DNA of 64,000 bases, taken from assembly GCF_012912105.1 (NCBI RefSeq), contig NZ_QMEA01000001.1, positions 1-64,000 on the forward strand, given 5' to 3'. Positions within the stretch are counted from its first letter, which is position 1, and each line of letters opens with the position of its first letter. This document shows positions 9,041 through 17,495 of the stretch, piece after piece. Source of the DNA: Brasilonema sp. UFV-L1 (GTDB lineage: Bacteria > Cyanobacteriota > Cyanobacteriia > Cyanobacteriales > Nostocaceae). A program made the position numbers and the translations under genes. The notes beneath the pieces are model-generated. The model did no database searches and had not been told where the DNA came from. It saw only the letters and a program-made list of their open reading frames with translations.

Positions 9041-9346
9041 ATGTTTCAACTATTTCCTTCCCTCATTCAGGCTTTACAGCCTGTTGTAGCTCCTTTTTGT
9101 TTTGTCACTATTTGTGCATTAATTTTTCTTCTGTTGCGGTCTATATGGATGTCTACGCGCATTGGAATTGCCAATCTGAAGCGTTTGCATCAAATCAAGT
9201 GTGCAGACTGTCGATTCTTTACAAACGACTTTCGTCTCAAATGTACTGTACACCCCACTTATGCTCTCACTGAAGAAGCAATCAATTGCTCTGATTTTTG
9301 TTTGAAGAATAAACATCTCCAAAAATTGACATCCTCAGTTTCTTGA
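9041..9346 (+). CDS. Small Cys-rich single-pass membrane protein
   Basis: A 101-residue protein with one hydrophobic helix (about 14-33) and a soluble tail holding CADC (C54, C57), C68 followed by TVHP, C83 and C87. The spacing suggests a metal or iron-sulfur site, or a redox-active zinc knuckle, at the membrane surface. I recall similar small proteins in cyanobacteria without an assigned function, so no activity is claimed. It lies between hli and a ycf35-like gene on the same strand; the next start is 78 bp away. Proximity to photosynthesis genes is the only hint to its role. Confidence 0.7.
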   Translation: MFQLFPSLIQALQPVVAPFCFVTICALIFLLLRSIWMSTRIGIANLKRLHQIKCADCRFFTNDFRLKCTVHPTYALTEEAINCSDFCLKNKHLQKLTSSVS

Positions 9347-9424
9347 GGAGTTGGGTAGGACAAACCCGAGTTACCTCTACTTGAGAGAGCCAAAGAATCT
9401 CAAACTTTTAAGGAGTAAATAACT

Positions 9425-9778
9425 ATGTCTCACTTTCGTAGTTTTCCCACCAAACTCACTGATGCTGAAATCCTGAAGACAACGCTACGTGACTTGGGCA
9501 TTCGTGTGATTACAGACGGTACTGTTCGTGGTGTCAACGGTCAACGAGTTCATGCAGACATCATTGCTGTTCTTGAAGGCGAATGTGACATTGGCTGGTG
9601 TAGCAATGATGATGGAACTTTTGACTTCATTGCTGACGTGCCGGGTGTTGCCATAAAGCATAACCAGGCTCAACTCATTAACTCCATCAATCAGAAGTAC
9701 GCGGTTAACAAGACCTTGAGCCAGCTCAAGCAATCTGGTCTGCAAAATGCCAATGTCAAGTTAGTGGTGCAAAATTAA
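9425..9778 (+). CDS. Ycf35-like protein (DUF1257)
   Basis: A 117-residue DUF1257 protein, the family of plastid Ycf35. The N-terminus MSHFRSFPTKLTD and the segments VRGVNGQRVHADI and DIGWCSNDDGTFDF are typical. It is conserved in cyanobacteria and red-lineage plastids, but its biochemical role is not firmly established. The start is well supported by AAGGAG nine bases upstream of the ATG. There is no membrane segment, so it is presumably soluble. It is the last gene before a 1.1 kb gap leading to psaB and may be cotranscribed with the Cys-rich gene 78 bp upstream. Confidence 0.9.
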   Translation: MSHFRSFPTKLTDAEILKTTLRDLGIRVITDGTVRGVNGQRVHADIIAVLEGECDIGWCSNDDGTFDFIADVPGVAIKHNQAQLINSINQKYAVNKTLSQLKQSGLQNANVKLVVQN

Positions 9779-9847
9779 TTGCTTTATCATTCCACATGAC
9801 CTCCAAAATAAGCATTCATCATTTTTGGTGGGGGACGCATTTATCTA

Positions 9848-9991
9848 TACAAAAGCAACAAACCTTATCAAAAAGCGCGGGGTTATTGGGAATAATCTCA
9901 AGATTATTGAGAAATCCCGCGCTTTTTGATAACCAAGGGCGAGAAATCGTCGTTTTCAAACCTAGTAAATAAAAGGTTTGTTGCTTTTGTA
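9848..9991. repeat. Compound nested inverted repeat, MITE-like (144 bp)
   Basis: Three inverted repeats are stacked inside one another. An 18-bp perfect outer pair starts TACAAAAGCAACA (9848-9865 with 9974-9991). A 17-bp perfect middle pair starts TTATCAAAAAGCG (9865-9881 with 9916-9932). An inner AATAATCT/AGATTATT pair lies at 9891-9898 and 9901-9908. No gene is encoded. The structure fits a miniature inverted-repeat element or the fold of a structured RNA. Confidence 0.8.
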
Positions 9992-10237
9992 CAGGATTTT
10001 TCCACGGGGTCTTAAACCGCAAGGCTTCCCTTTGGTCACCCAGAGGGTCCAGGCATTCAGGAGAAGGGAAAATCCTTTGAGCTCCCTCTGCCTTTGTTGA
10101 TAAAATTCTTTCTTAGACAAAAGGCAAAGAAAGTTTTAAAAGGATTTTTCTCAAAGAACGACATTAACATCATAAGAACACTCTAGTTCGTAAATATCAT
10201 TTGTAGACGAGCTAAAGCTTTCCTGGATCGAGTATTT

Positions 10238-10330
10238 ATGATCACAAATGAACTTAATATTAGCCTAGTTCGTTTGGCAGATGTTGTGAGGAAAAAAGGG
10301 AAATTACTATTCAGTCATAAATTAACATAG
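10238..10330 (+). CDS. Possible 30-residue small ORF before a terminator
   Basis: An ATG-initiated frame of 30 codons (beginning MITNELNISLVR, with a basic VVRKKGK segment) ends 18 bp before a good Rho-independent terminator. The ribosome-binding site is weak (GGATCGAG) and I recognise no family. Position before a terminator is the only positive evidence. It could equally be chance within a noncoding transcript. Confidence 0.25.
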   Translation: MITNELNISLVRLADVVRKKGKLLFSHKLT

Positions 10331-10347
10331 GCACCCTAATTAAAAAC

Positions 10348-10383
10348 AACCACCACTGGACAATTTGGTGGTGGTTTTTTATT
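10348..10383 (+). terminator. Rho-independent terminator
   Basis: AACCACCAC (10348-10356) pairs with GTGGTGGTT (10368-10376) around an 11-nt loop and is followed by a run of T. It implies that a transcript ends here on the plus strand, about 570 bp after the ycf35-like gene and 500 bp before psaB. The sequence 10069-10148 upstream also contains several pairing segments (for example AAAATCCTTT with AAAGGATTTT). Confidence 0.8.
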
Positions 10384-10441
10384 GAAAAACTAAGACTATG
10401 CAAGTGGCTTGCTTCCTGTAGACTTAGGCAAATAAGGAGAG

Positions 10442-10691
10442 TCAGTCAATCACAAATTTTCAGAAAACTAGAGAAAAACAAGGGTTTCAGCCCTACTCAA
10501 AAACGAGTTTAACACCGTTTACGTTCAGGCGATAAGCCTCCGGCTTGACGCTTGAACGTATCGCCTGAACACCACTTAATGTCATCGGCTGAAATGCTTA
10601 TTAAAAGGTGGTTTTTTGGGAAACTAGTGTTTAAATCGAATGCTCGAATGCTTATGTAGTAAAGCTTTTAAAAAACTTTGTGATTGACTGA
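10442..10691. repeat. 250-bp MITE-like element with nested inverted repeats
   Basis: A perfect 15-bp inverted pair, TCAGTCAATCACAAA (10442-10456) and its complement (10677-10691), bounds the element. Inside are TTTCAGCC/GGCTGAAA (10485-10492 and 10587-10594) and a 12-bp pair GTTCAGGCGATA/TATCGCCTGAAC (10523-10534 and 10559-10570). The central segment resembles one at 14782-14813 (ATAAGCC, GGCTTGACGC, GTATCGC). It ends about 195 bp before psaB and may influence its leader or promoter. Confidence 0.75.
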
Positions 10692-10885
10692 GAGTCAAGT
10701 GGACGAGCGATAGTTGTATTGATTAGCACAGATTTTTGTAACTTAAGTCTCTGACTTTAGGAGGGATTTTGAAAAGACGCAAGGTAGATAGTATGAAAAA
10801 GACTGTTTTTTCAATTGCATCGTGTTGTTAGCTCATTAAAACTAGCAACCTGAATTAGTGTTTAGAGAGGATGTTTGTAAAATAC

Positions 10886-13114
10886 ATGGCAAAAAAATTT
10901 CCTAAATTTAACCAAGATCTCGCACAGGATCCGACAACACGTCGGATTTGGTACGCGATGGCTATGGGAAATGATTTTGAAAGTCATGATGGCATAACTG
11001 AAGAAAATCTTTACCAAAGGATTTTCGCGACTCACTTTGGTCACGTGGCAATCATATTCCTGTGGGCATCTAGCCTGTTGTTCCACGTAGCTTGGCAAGG
11101 TAACTTTGAACAGTGGATGCAAGATCCTGTTCATATTCGCCCAATCGCCCATGCAATATGGGACCCCCACTTCGGGAAACCAGCAATAGATGCTTTTACC
11201 CAAGGCGGCGCTAACTATCCAGTAAACATTGCTTACTCTGGTGTTTACCACTGGTGGTACACCATTGGTATGCGGACGAACAATGACCTGTACATAGGTT
11301 CAGTGTTCTTGTTGCTGTTAGCAGCATTGTTCTTGTTCGCTGGTTGGCTGCACTTGCAGCCCAAATACCGTCCTAGCTTAGCTTGGTTTAAGAGTGCAGA
11401 ACCCCGTCTAAACCACCACCTAGCAGGTTTGTTTGGTGTTAGCTCTCTAGCATGGGCAGGACATTTGGTTCACGTAGCAATCCCTGAATCTCGTGGTATT
11501 CACGTTGGCTGGAATAACTTCCTGACGACTCTACCACATCCACAGGGATTGGGACCATTATTCTCTGGTAATTGGGGTGCCTACGCTGCGAACCCAGATA
11601 CAGCGAACCATGTGTTCGGGACATCTCAAGGTGCAGGAACCGCAATTCTGACATTCTTGGGTGGCTTCCATCCACAGACTGAATCGCTGTGGCTGACGGA
11701 TATGGCACACCACCACTTGGCTATAGCAGTCATCTTTATCATCGCCGGTCACCAATACCGCACCAACTTTGGGATTGGTCACAGCATTAAAGAGATGCTT
11801 AACGCCAAGAACTTCTTTGGTATCCAAACTGAAGGTCAATTCAACCTGCCTCACCAAGGGCTGTACGACACCTACAACAACTCTCTGCACTTCCAGTTGT
11901 CTATTCACTTGGCAGCGCTAGGTACTGCTCTTTCCTTGGTAGCGCAGCATATGTACGCTTTGCCTCCTTATGCCTTCATCGCTAAGGACTACACAACCCA
12001 GGCATGTTTGTACACTCACCATCAGTACCTAGCTGGTTTCTTTATGGTTGGTGCTTTCGCCCATGCTGGAATTTTCTGGGTGCGTGACTACGATCCAGAG
12101 CAAAATAAGGGTAACGTACTTGAGCGAGTCCTAAAGCACAAAGAAGCGATTATCTCTCACCTGAGTTGGGTTTCTCTTTTCCTGGGCTTCCACACTCTGG
12201 GATTGTATGTCCACAACGACGTAGTTGTTGCTTTCGGAACTCCTGAGAAGCAAATTCTGATTGAACCAGTGTTTGCTCAGTTTATCCAAGCTGCTCACGG
12301 TAAGGCACTGTACGGCATGAATGTACTGTTATCCAATCCAGATAGCATTGCACACACTGCTTGGCCTAACTACGCAAACGTGTGGCTACCAAATTGGCTG
12401 GATGCGATTAACAACGGTACTAACTCCCTGTTTTTGACCATTGGTCCTGGCGATTTCTTAGTTCACCACGCGATCGCTCTAGGTTTGCATACCACGACAC
12501 TCATTTGTGTGAAGGGTGCGTTGGATGCCCGTGCTACCAAGTTAATGCCCGACAAGAAGGATTTTGGTTTCACCTTCCCTTGTGACGGTCCTGGTCGTGG
12601 TGGTACCTGTCAAACCTCCTCTTGGGAACAATCTTTTTTCCTTGCTATATTCTGGATGCTTAACCTTCTTGGTTGGACTACCTTCTACTGGCACTGGAAG
12701 CATTTAGCAATTTGGCAAGGTAATATCGCTCAGTTCAATGAATCTTCTACCTACCTTATGGGCTGGCTGCGCGATTATCTCTGGGCTAACTCAGCTCAAG
12801 TCATGAATGGGTACAACCCCTTCGGTACAACTAATCTAGCTGTTTGGGATTGGATGTTCCTCTTCGGACACCTAGTTTGGGCGACAGGTTTCATGTTCCT
12901 CATCGCTTGGAGAGGTTACTGGCAAGAGTTGATTGAAACTCTTGTTTGGGCACACGAACGCACTCCATTGGCAAATTTAGTGCGCTGGAAGGATAAGCCT
13001 GTTGCTTTGTCCATCGTCCAAGGTTGGTTAGTCGGTCTGACTCACTTCACAGTTGGATATATCTTGACCTACGCAGCATTCCTCATTGCCGCAAACGCTG
13101 GTAAATTCGGTTAA
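10886..13114 (+). CDS. psaB: Photosystem I core protein PsaB, orphan divergent paralogue
   Basis: A PsaB (P700 apoprotein A2) polypeptide of 742 residues when started at MAKKFPKF (ATG 10886), matching the family length. An upstream in-frame ATG at 10871 would add five residues but leaves no room after GAGAGG. PsaB with PsaA binds P700, A0, A1 and FX in thylakoids. FX ligands are present (C566 and C575 in [12 protein letters not shown]), as are the many ligand histidines and the P700-side histidine H662 in FLFGHLVW. No psaA precedes it, unlike the usual psaAB operon. Substitutions relative to my memory of canonical PsaB include VWDWMFL for VWAWMFL (D655), TCQTSSWE for TCDISAWD, and IVQGWLVGL for IVQARVVGL. 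It is therefore probably a PsaB2-type alternative subunit. Confidence 0.93.
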   Translation: MAKKFPKFNQDLAQDPTTRRIWYAMAMGNDFESHDGITEENLYQRIFATHFGHVAIIFLWASSLLFHVAWQGNFEQWMQDPVHIRPIAHAIWDPHFGKPAIDAFTQGGANYPVNIAYSGVYHWWYTIGMRTNNDLYIGSVFLLLLAALFLFAGWLHLQPKYRPSLAWFKSAEPRLNHHLAGLFGVSSLAWAGHLVHVAIPESRGIHVGWNNFLTTLPHPQGLGPLFSGNWGAYAANPDTANHVFGTSQGAGTAILTFLGGFHPQTESLWLTDMAHHHLAIAVIFIIAGHQYRTNFGIGHSIKEMLNAKNFFGIQTEGQFNLPHQGLYDTYNNSLHFQLSIHLAALGTALSLVAQHMYALPPYAFIAKDYTTQACLYTHHQYLAGFFMVGAFAHAGIFWVRDYDPEQNKGNVLERVLKHKEAIISHLSWVSLFLGFHTLGLYVHNDVVVAFGTPEKQILIEPVFAQFIQAAHGKALYGMNVLLSNPDSIAHTAWPNYANVWLPNWLDAINNGTNSLFLTIGPGDFLVHHAIALGLHTTTLICVKGALDARATKLMPDKKDFGFTFPCDGPGRGGTCQTSSWEQSFFLAIFWMLNLLGWTTFYWHWKHLAIWQGNIAQFNESSTYLMGWLRDYLWANSAQVMNGYNPFGTTNLAVWDWMFLFGHLVWATGFMFLIAWRGYWQELIETLVWAHERTPLANLVRWKDKPVALSIVQGWLVGLTHFTVGYILTYAAFLIAANAGKFG

Positions 13115-13148
13115 AAATTTTGATTTTGATATCTTCTGACCTTTAGCT

Positions 13149-13188
13149 TTCCCCTCTAACTGGATAGTACAGAGGGGAATTTTTTTTG
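13149..13188 (+). terminator. Rho-independent terminator of psaB
   Basis: TTCCCCTCT (13149-13157) pairs with AGAGGGGAA (13171-13179), followed directly by eight T residues. It lies 35 bp after the psaB stop and indicates that the gene is transcribed alone, without the next MFS gene. Confidence 0.9.
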
Positions 13189-13397
13189 CTCTGTGTATCA
13201 ACAGTGTCGCAGGGGAACTTCTACCCGTTTCATCGCTTGTACTGAAAAACTGCGGTGCTGAATTACCCAGATAATACTGCTATTGCAAACTAAATGTGGA
13301 ACAGCTTATCCCTTTGTACCTATGGAGAGGGGTTAAGTGTCATGTTACATGATATTTATGAAAAGATATTGTTGAATTAGTATAAAGTTAAGCTTGA

Positions 13398-14675
13398 ATG
13401 AATACACAAGCCACTAAAAAGAGTCTGTTGTTACCGGCATTAAGGTCAAGAAACTACCGTCTGTTTTTTGCCGGACAAGGAATCTCGCTTATTGGGACAT
13501 GGATGACGCAAATTGCCACAATTTGGCTAGTTTATGACTTAACAAAATCACCCTTAATGCTGGGTTTTGTAGGCTTTTCTAGTCAAATTCCCAGCTTTTT
13601 TCTTGCCCCCTTTGGTGGAGTATTTGTTGATCGCTTTTCCCGTTATCGCACCATTATTAGTACACAAATTCTGTCAATGATTCAGTCGTTGACATTAGCA
13701 TTTCTGGCGCTAACTGGCGTGATTCATATTTGGCACATTATTGTCTTAAGTTTGTTTCAAGGATTTATCAATGCTTTTGATGCACCTGCCAGACAAGCAT
13801 TTGTACCAGAATTAGTGGAACGCAAAGACGATTTAGCAAATGCCATTGCTATCAACTCGACAATGTTTAATGGTGCGCGATTAATCGGTCCAGCCATTGG
13901 AGGTTTATTGATTGCTCGTATTGGTAGTGCATACTGTTTTTTAATTGACGGTTTCAGCTACATTGCTGTCATTTTTGCTTTACTAGCAATGAAAGTGAAG
14001 CCGTGGAAAACTATAGTGATTGACACAAATATATTGCAGAGAGTTAAAGAGGGGTTTGAGTATACTTTTGGCTTTCCACCAATTCGTGCCATCTTATTAT
14101 TATCAGCTCTTGTCAGTCTGATGGGAATGCAATATACAGTACTTGTACCAATTTTTGCAGAAGAAATTTTCAAAGGTGGCGCACAAACTCTAGGTTTTTT
14201 GATGGCAGCATCAGGAGTTGGAGCACTCTCTGGTGGAATTTATTTAGCGACACGACAAACGGTCGTAGGACTTGGTAGATTAATTGTTCTTGCACCAGCT
14301 TTTATAGGAAGTGGTTTGATTGCTTTTGCCTTGTCGCGCTTTCTACCATTTTCTTTACTAGCAATGCTGTTGGTTGGTTTAGGAACAATCATTCAGGTTG
14401 CTGGAAGCAACACAGTTTTACAAACAATTATTGAAGATGATAAACGCGGACGAGTGATGAGTTTTTTCACTATGTCCTTTTTAGGAATGACACCCTTTGG
14501 GAATTTGTTAGGAGGTGCATTAGCAAATCATATCGGTGCTACAAATACATTAATTATTGATGGTATTGCTTGTCTTTTGGGTTGTATCTTTTTTTCAAGA
14601 CAACTACCAGCTTTAAGACAAATGGTTCGCTCAATTTATGTAGAGAAGGGTATTTTGACGAGTACTAAACGCTAA
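13398..14675 (+). CDS. MFS transporter (DHA3/MFS_3, exporter type)
   Basis: A 425-residue major facilitator of the EntS/MFS_3 group with about twelve membrane helices. Diagnostic segments are SRNYRLFFAGQGISLIGTW near the N-terminus, the cytoplasmic loop GGVFVDRFSRYR after helix 2, and the ARLIGPAIGG region of helix 5 (about residues 154-167). Members of the group commonly export siderophores, drugs or other small molecules; the substrate here cannot be read from sequence. The gene has its own upstream region following the psaB terminator and no close regulator. Confidence 0.88.
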   Translation: MNTQATKKSLLLPALRSRNYRLFFAGQGISLIGTWMTQIATIWLVYDLTKSPLMLGFVGFSSQIPSFFLAPFGGVFVDRFSRYRTIISTQILSMIQSLTLAFLALTGVIHIWHIIVLSLFQGFINAFDAPARQAFVPELVERKDDLANAIAINSTMFNGARLIGPAIGGLLIARIGSAYCFLIDGFSYIAVIFALLAMKVKPWKTIVIDTNILQRVKEGFEYTFGFPPIRAILLLSALVSLMGMQYTVLVPIFAEEIFKGGAQTLGFLMAASGVGALSGGIYLATRQTVVGLGRLIVLAPAFIGSGLIAFALSRFLPFSLLAMLLVGLGTIIQVAGSNTVLQTIIEDDKRGRVMSFFTMSFLGMTPFGNLLGGALANHIGATNTLIIDGIACLLGCIFFSRQLPALRQMVRSIYVEKGILTSTKR

Positions 14676-14988
14676 TACTAATTTAATATAAAGCTGCATA
14701 GAATATGGCTTCAAGAATAAAATTGTAAGATGACAACGAGCAGATTTGCTCTAGCGTGATTTGTTCAAGGACTTGTTAGCCATAAGCCGGAGGCTTGACG
14801 CAAAGCGTATCGCATAACTGCTGGAGTGTTGTAAAGACAACTCCAGTAAGCTGCTGTTAGTAATTTTAGTACTCGCATTACCAGTGCCGAACAGATGGGC
14901 GCTGTATCTGTGTGATGATAATTTGAATGACAACGCTAAAATTGAATAGTACTTTGTACTTTCATGTGTAGCCGCAAACACAAAAGTC
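14676..14988. other. Intergenic stretch with a small hairpin and a dispersed repeat
   Basis: No gene is seen. A hairpin at 14821-14846 (CTGGAG with CTCCAG plus GTTGT with ACAAC) is preceded by the 32-bp segment 14782-14813 (ATAAGCC...GGCTTGACGC...GTATCGC), a close relative of 10532-10564 inside the element upstream of psaB. Confidence 0.5.
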
Positions 14989-15594
14989 ATGACTCGCCGT
15001 CTTATTTTGCAAGAGGGGCAATCCTACACATTTCGCTCCTATTTTGAGATGCCTTATGAGGCAGACGAAATATTGGCGGAATTGGGCTATGCTTTGGTGA
15101 AAACACGCCTTGATTTACCACGTAGCGCTCGACATTTAGAACGTTTGCAAGAATTGCGACAGCGAATAGATGAGTCTTTACCACTAGTTAGTTTAAGCAG
15201 CGAGACTGCGCGACGCGAGACGCTTGTAGCACCGACATTGCTGGAAGTTGCTCGATATTGTCAATGTCAACTGCGAATTGAGTACCCATTGTCAGTCAAT
15301 AACTGGCTAAAGGGTAATTTAGATTACTTTCTCAAACTTCATCCAGGGTTGTTAGTAGTTGAAGCGAAAAATGATGATTTAACAAGAGGATTTACACAGC
15401 TTGCAGTAGAACTCATCGCAATTTCCGAAGTTGAAGAAGGTGATGTGTTTTACGGTGCAGTGACAATTGGTGATGCTTGGCGCTTTGGACGCTTAGAAAA
15501 AACAAAGCAGCAGATTTTTCAGGATATTTCGCTGTATCGAATTCCCGATGATTTGGAAGATTTAATGAAGATTTTGGTGGGAATTTTGGAATGA
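14989..15594 (+). CDS. Hypothetical protein with PD-(D/E)XK-like core
   Basis: A 201-residue protein that I recognise only as a cyanobacterial conserved hypothetical. Residues 107-140 have the arrangement expected of a restriction-endonuclease-like core: D112 in NLDYFL, then LLVVEAKND with E125 and K127, and Q137 in a following helix. This is the D...ExK...Q order of the PD-(D/E)XK superfamily. The N-terminal half is helical and lacks membrane segments. A nuclease activity is thus plausible but unproven. The gene is isolated, with no methylase or partner. Another protein of the same broad fold is at 313-915. Confidence 0.65.
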   Translation: MTRRLILQEGQSYTFRSYFEMPYEADEILAELGYALVKTRLDLPRSARHLERLQELRQRIDESLPLVSLSSETARRETLVAPTLLEVARYCQCQLRIEYPLSVNNWLKGNLDYFLKLHPGLLVVEAKNDDLTRGFTQLAVELIAISEVEEGDVFYGAVTIGDAWRFGRLEKTKQQIFQDISLYRIPDDLEDLMKILVGILE

Positions 15595-15831
15595 AGTCAT
15601 TTCCAATATTATGAGTATTTTGCAGCAGAGGTGTCTCGTCCTCAGTTAACAGATTCTCAGCATTTGGCAGGATTTCTGAGAAGATTTCTGGATAGATAGT
15701 CATGAGAATTCGTAAATGAGGAGCTTTTCTATTCTCAGTTTACATATTTCCTCAAAATTCTCGTCTATACTCTTTTACCTTTAGAGTTGAAAATAAAAAT
15801 ATATCTCTATTTCTACACCTGGAGTACTGCT

Positions 15832-17436
15832 GTGGCTAAAACAAATGCAGTTGACAATCAAGGGAGTCAGGGTTCTACACAATCTTCGACCAATCAACAA
15901 ATACCGCTGAAAACCTGGATTGGCGTTATGGCGAGTATGCTGGGCGCATTCATGGCGGTGCTGGATATTCAGATAACCAACTCTTCGCTACAAGATATTC
16001 AGGCGAGTTTGGCGGCGACTCTAGAAGAAGGTTCTTGGATTTCTACTGCTTATTTGGTGGCGGAAATTGTGGTCATTCCTTTAACTGGATGGTTGTCGCG
16101 AGTGTTTTCCCTCAAACGATATTTGTTAGTTAACACCGCCTTATTTATCTTTTTTTCTGTATGCTGTGCTTGGTCGTGGAATCTCAATTCTATGATTGTT
16201 TTCCGCGCTTTACAAGGCTTGACAGGAGGAGTTTTAATCCCGACTGCTATGACAGTTGTACTCACAACTTTACCTCCATCCAAGCAAGCAATTGGGTTAG
16301 CTGCGTTTGCGATTACAGCAGTTTTTGCACCATCAATTGGTCCGACATTCGGAGGTTGGTTAACAGAAAACTTCAGTTGGCATTACAGCTTTTATATAAA
16401 TGTCGTTCCAGGAATATTAATGCTTGCTGGAGTTTGGTATGGAATTAAGCAAGAAAGACCACAATTACAATTGCTAAAACAAGGCGACTGGTGGGGAATT
16501 CTTTCAATGGCAATTGGGTTAGCTTCCTTGCAAGTTGTTTTAGAAGAAGGTAGCCGCAAAGATTGGTTTAGTTCAAGTTTAATTGTGTACTTGAGTATAT
16601 TAGCGGCAATTTTCATAACAATATTTTTCTGGATTGAATTAACCCGCAAACAGCCATTTATTAATTTGCGACTTTTACGATATCGGAACTTTGGTTTAGC
16701 AAGTATTATAAATGTCTCTCTAGGGATAGGATTGTATGGTTCTATTTATATCTTGCCGCTGTATCTCGCTCAAATTCAAGGATACAATGCTCTGCAAATT
16801 GGTGAAGTGTTGATTTGGGCAGGAATTCCCCAATTATTTATCATTCCTTTCATCCCAAAATTGATGCAACGTATTGATGTACGTTTGATGGTTGGTGTGG
16901 GTGTGTCGTTATTTGCTGTGAGTGCATTTATGAACTCAAGCATGACTTATCAAACGGGACTAGATCAATTGCGATGGTCACAACTTGTTCGCGCAATGGG
17001 ACAACCACTCATTATGGTACCACTAACCTCCATTGCAACTGCTGGTTTGAGTCAGAAAGATGCAGGATCAGCAAGTGGTTTATTTAATATGATGCGTAAT
17101 ATGGGCGGTTCTATAGGAATTGCAGCATTAGCGACTCTGTTAACAAATAGAGAGCAATTTCACTCCAATAGATTAGGTGAATCAATATCTCTATATAATC
17201 CAGCAACTCAAGAGAGAATTAACCAACTCACTCAATATTTTGTCAGCCGTGGTTCTGATTTGAGTACAGCACAAGACCGGGCAATCAAAGCCATTGATAA
17301 TATAGTACGTCGTGAAGCTTTCGTAAATGCTTTTAATGATTGTTTCTATTTTATTGCAATTGCTTTGTTACTGAGCGGTATTGCTGTTTTGTTTATCAAA
17401 AAAGTTAAGGTGACAGGTGGTGCTGTTGCTCATTAA
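15832..17436 (+). CDS. DHA2 family MFS drug exporter (EmrB/QacA type)
   Basis: A 14-helix proton-driven exporter of the EmrB/QacA group. I prefer the GTG at 15832, which has GGAG eight bases upstream and gives 534 residues; the in-frame TTG at 15787 would add a 15-residue extension. Family marks include FMAVLDIQITNSSL in helix 1, WISTAYLVAEIVVIPLTGWL in helix 2, RALQGLTGGVLIP and a C-terminal NMMRNMGGSIG segment. EmrB proteins work with an EmrA/HlyD adaptor. Such an adaptor with its MarR regulator lies 7 kb away at 6287-8404, so the two could form a split EmrAB pump, although no shared operator was found here. Confidence 0.9.
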   Translation: MAKTNAVDNQGSQGSTQSSTNQQIPLKTWIGVMASMLGAFMAVLDIQITNSSLQDIQASLAATLEEGSWISTAYLVAEIVVIPLTGWLSRVFSLKRYLLVNTALFIFFSVCCAWSWNLNSMIVFRALQGLTGGVLIPTAMTVVLTTLPPSKQAIGLAAFAITAVFAPSIGPTFGGWLTENFSWHYSFYINVVPGILMLAGVWYGIKQERPQLQLLKQGDWWGILSMAIGLASLQVVLEEGSRKDWFSSSLIVYLSILAAIFITIFFWIELTRKQPFINLRLLRYRNFGLASIINVSLGIGLYGSIYILPLYLAQIQGYNALQIGEVLIWAGIPQLFIIPFIPKLMQRIDVRLMVGVGVSLFAVSAFMNSSMTYQTGLDQLRWSQLVRAMGQPLIMVPLTSIATAGLSQKDAGSASGLFNMMRNMGGSIGIAALATLLTNREQFHSNRLGESISLYNPATQERINQLTQYFVSRGSDLSTAQDRAIKAIDNIVRREAFVNAFNDCFYFIAIALLLSGIAVLFIKKVKVTGGAVAH

Positions 17437-17495
17437 GTAGCTCGGCGTGAATATTTATCGTTGAGACAAAGCATCTATTGGGACTTAGACAAAAA

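Noticed and set aside
9819-10022. 67-codon minus-strand frame
   Set aside because: It lies wholly over the nested inverted repeat element and has no ribosome-binding site or family.
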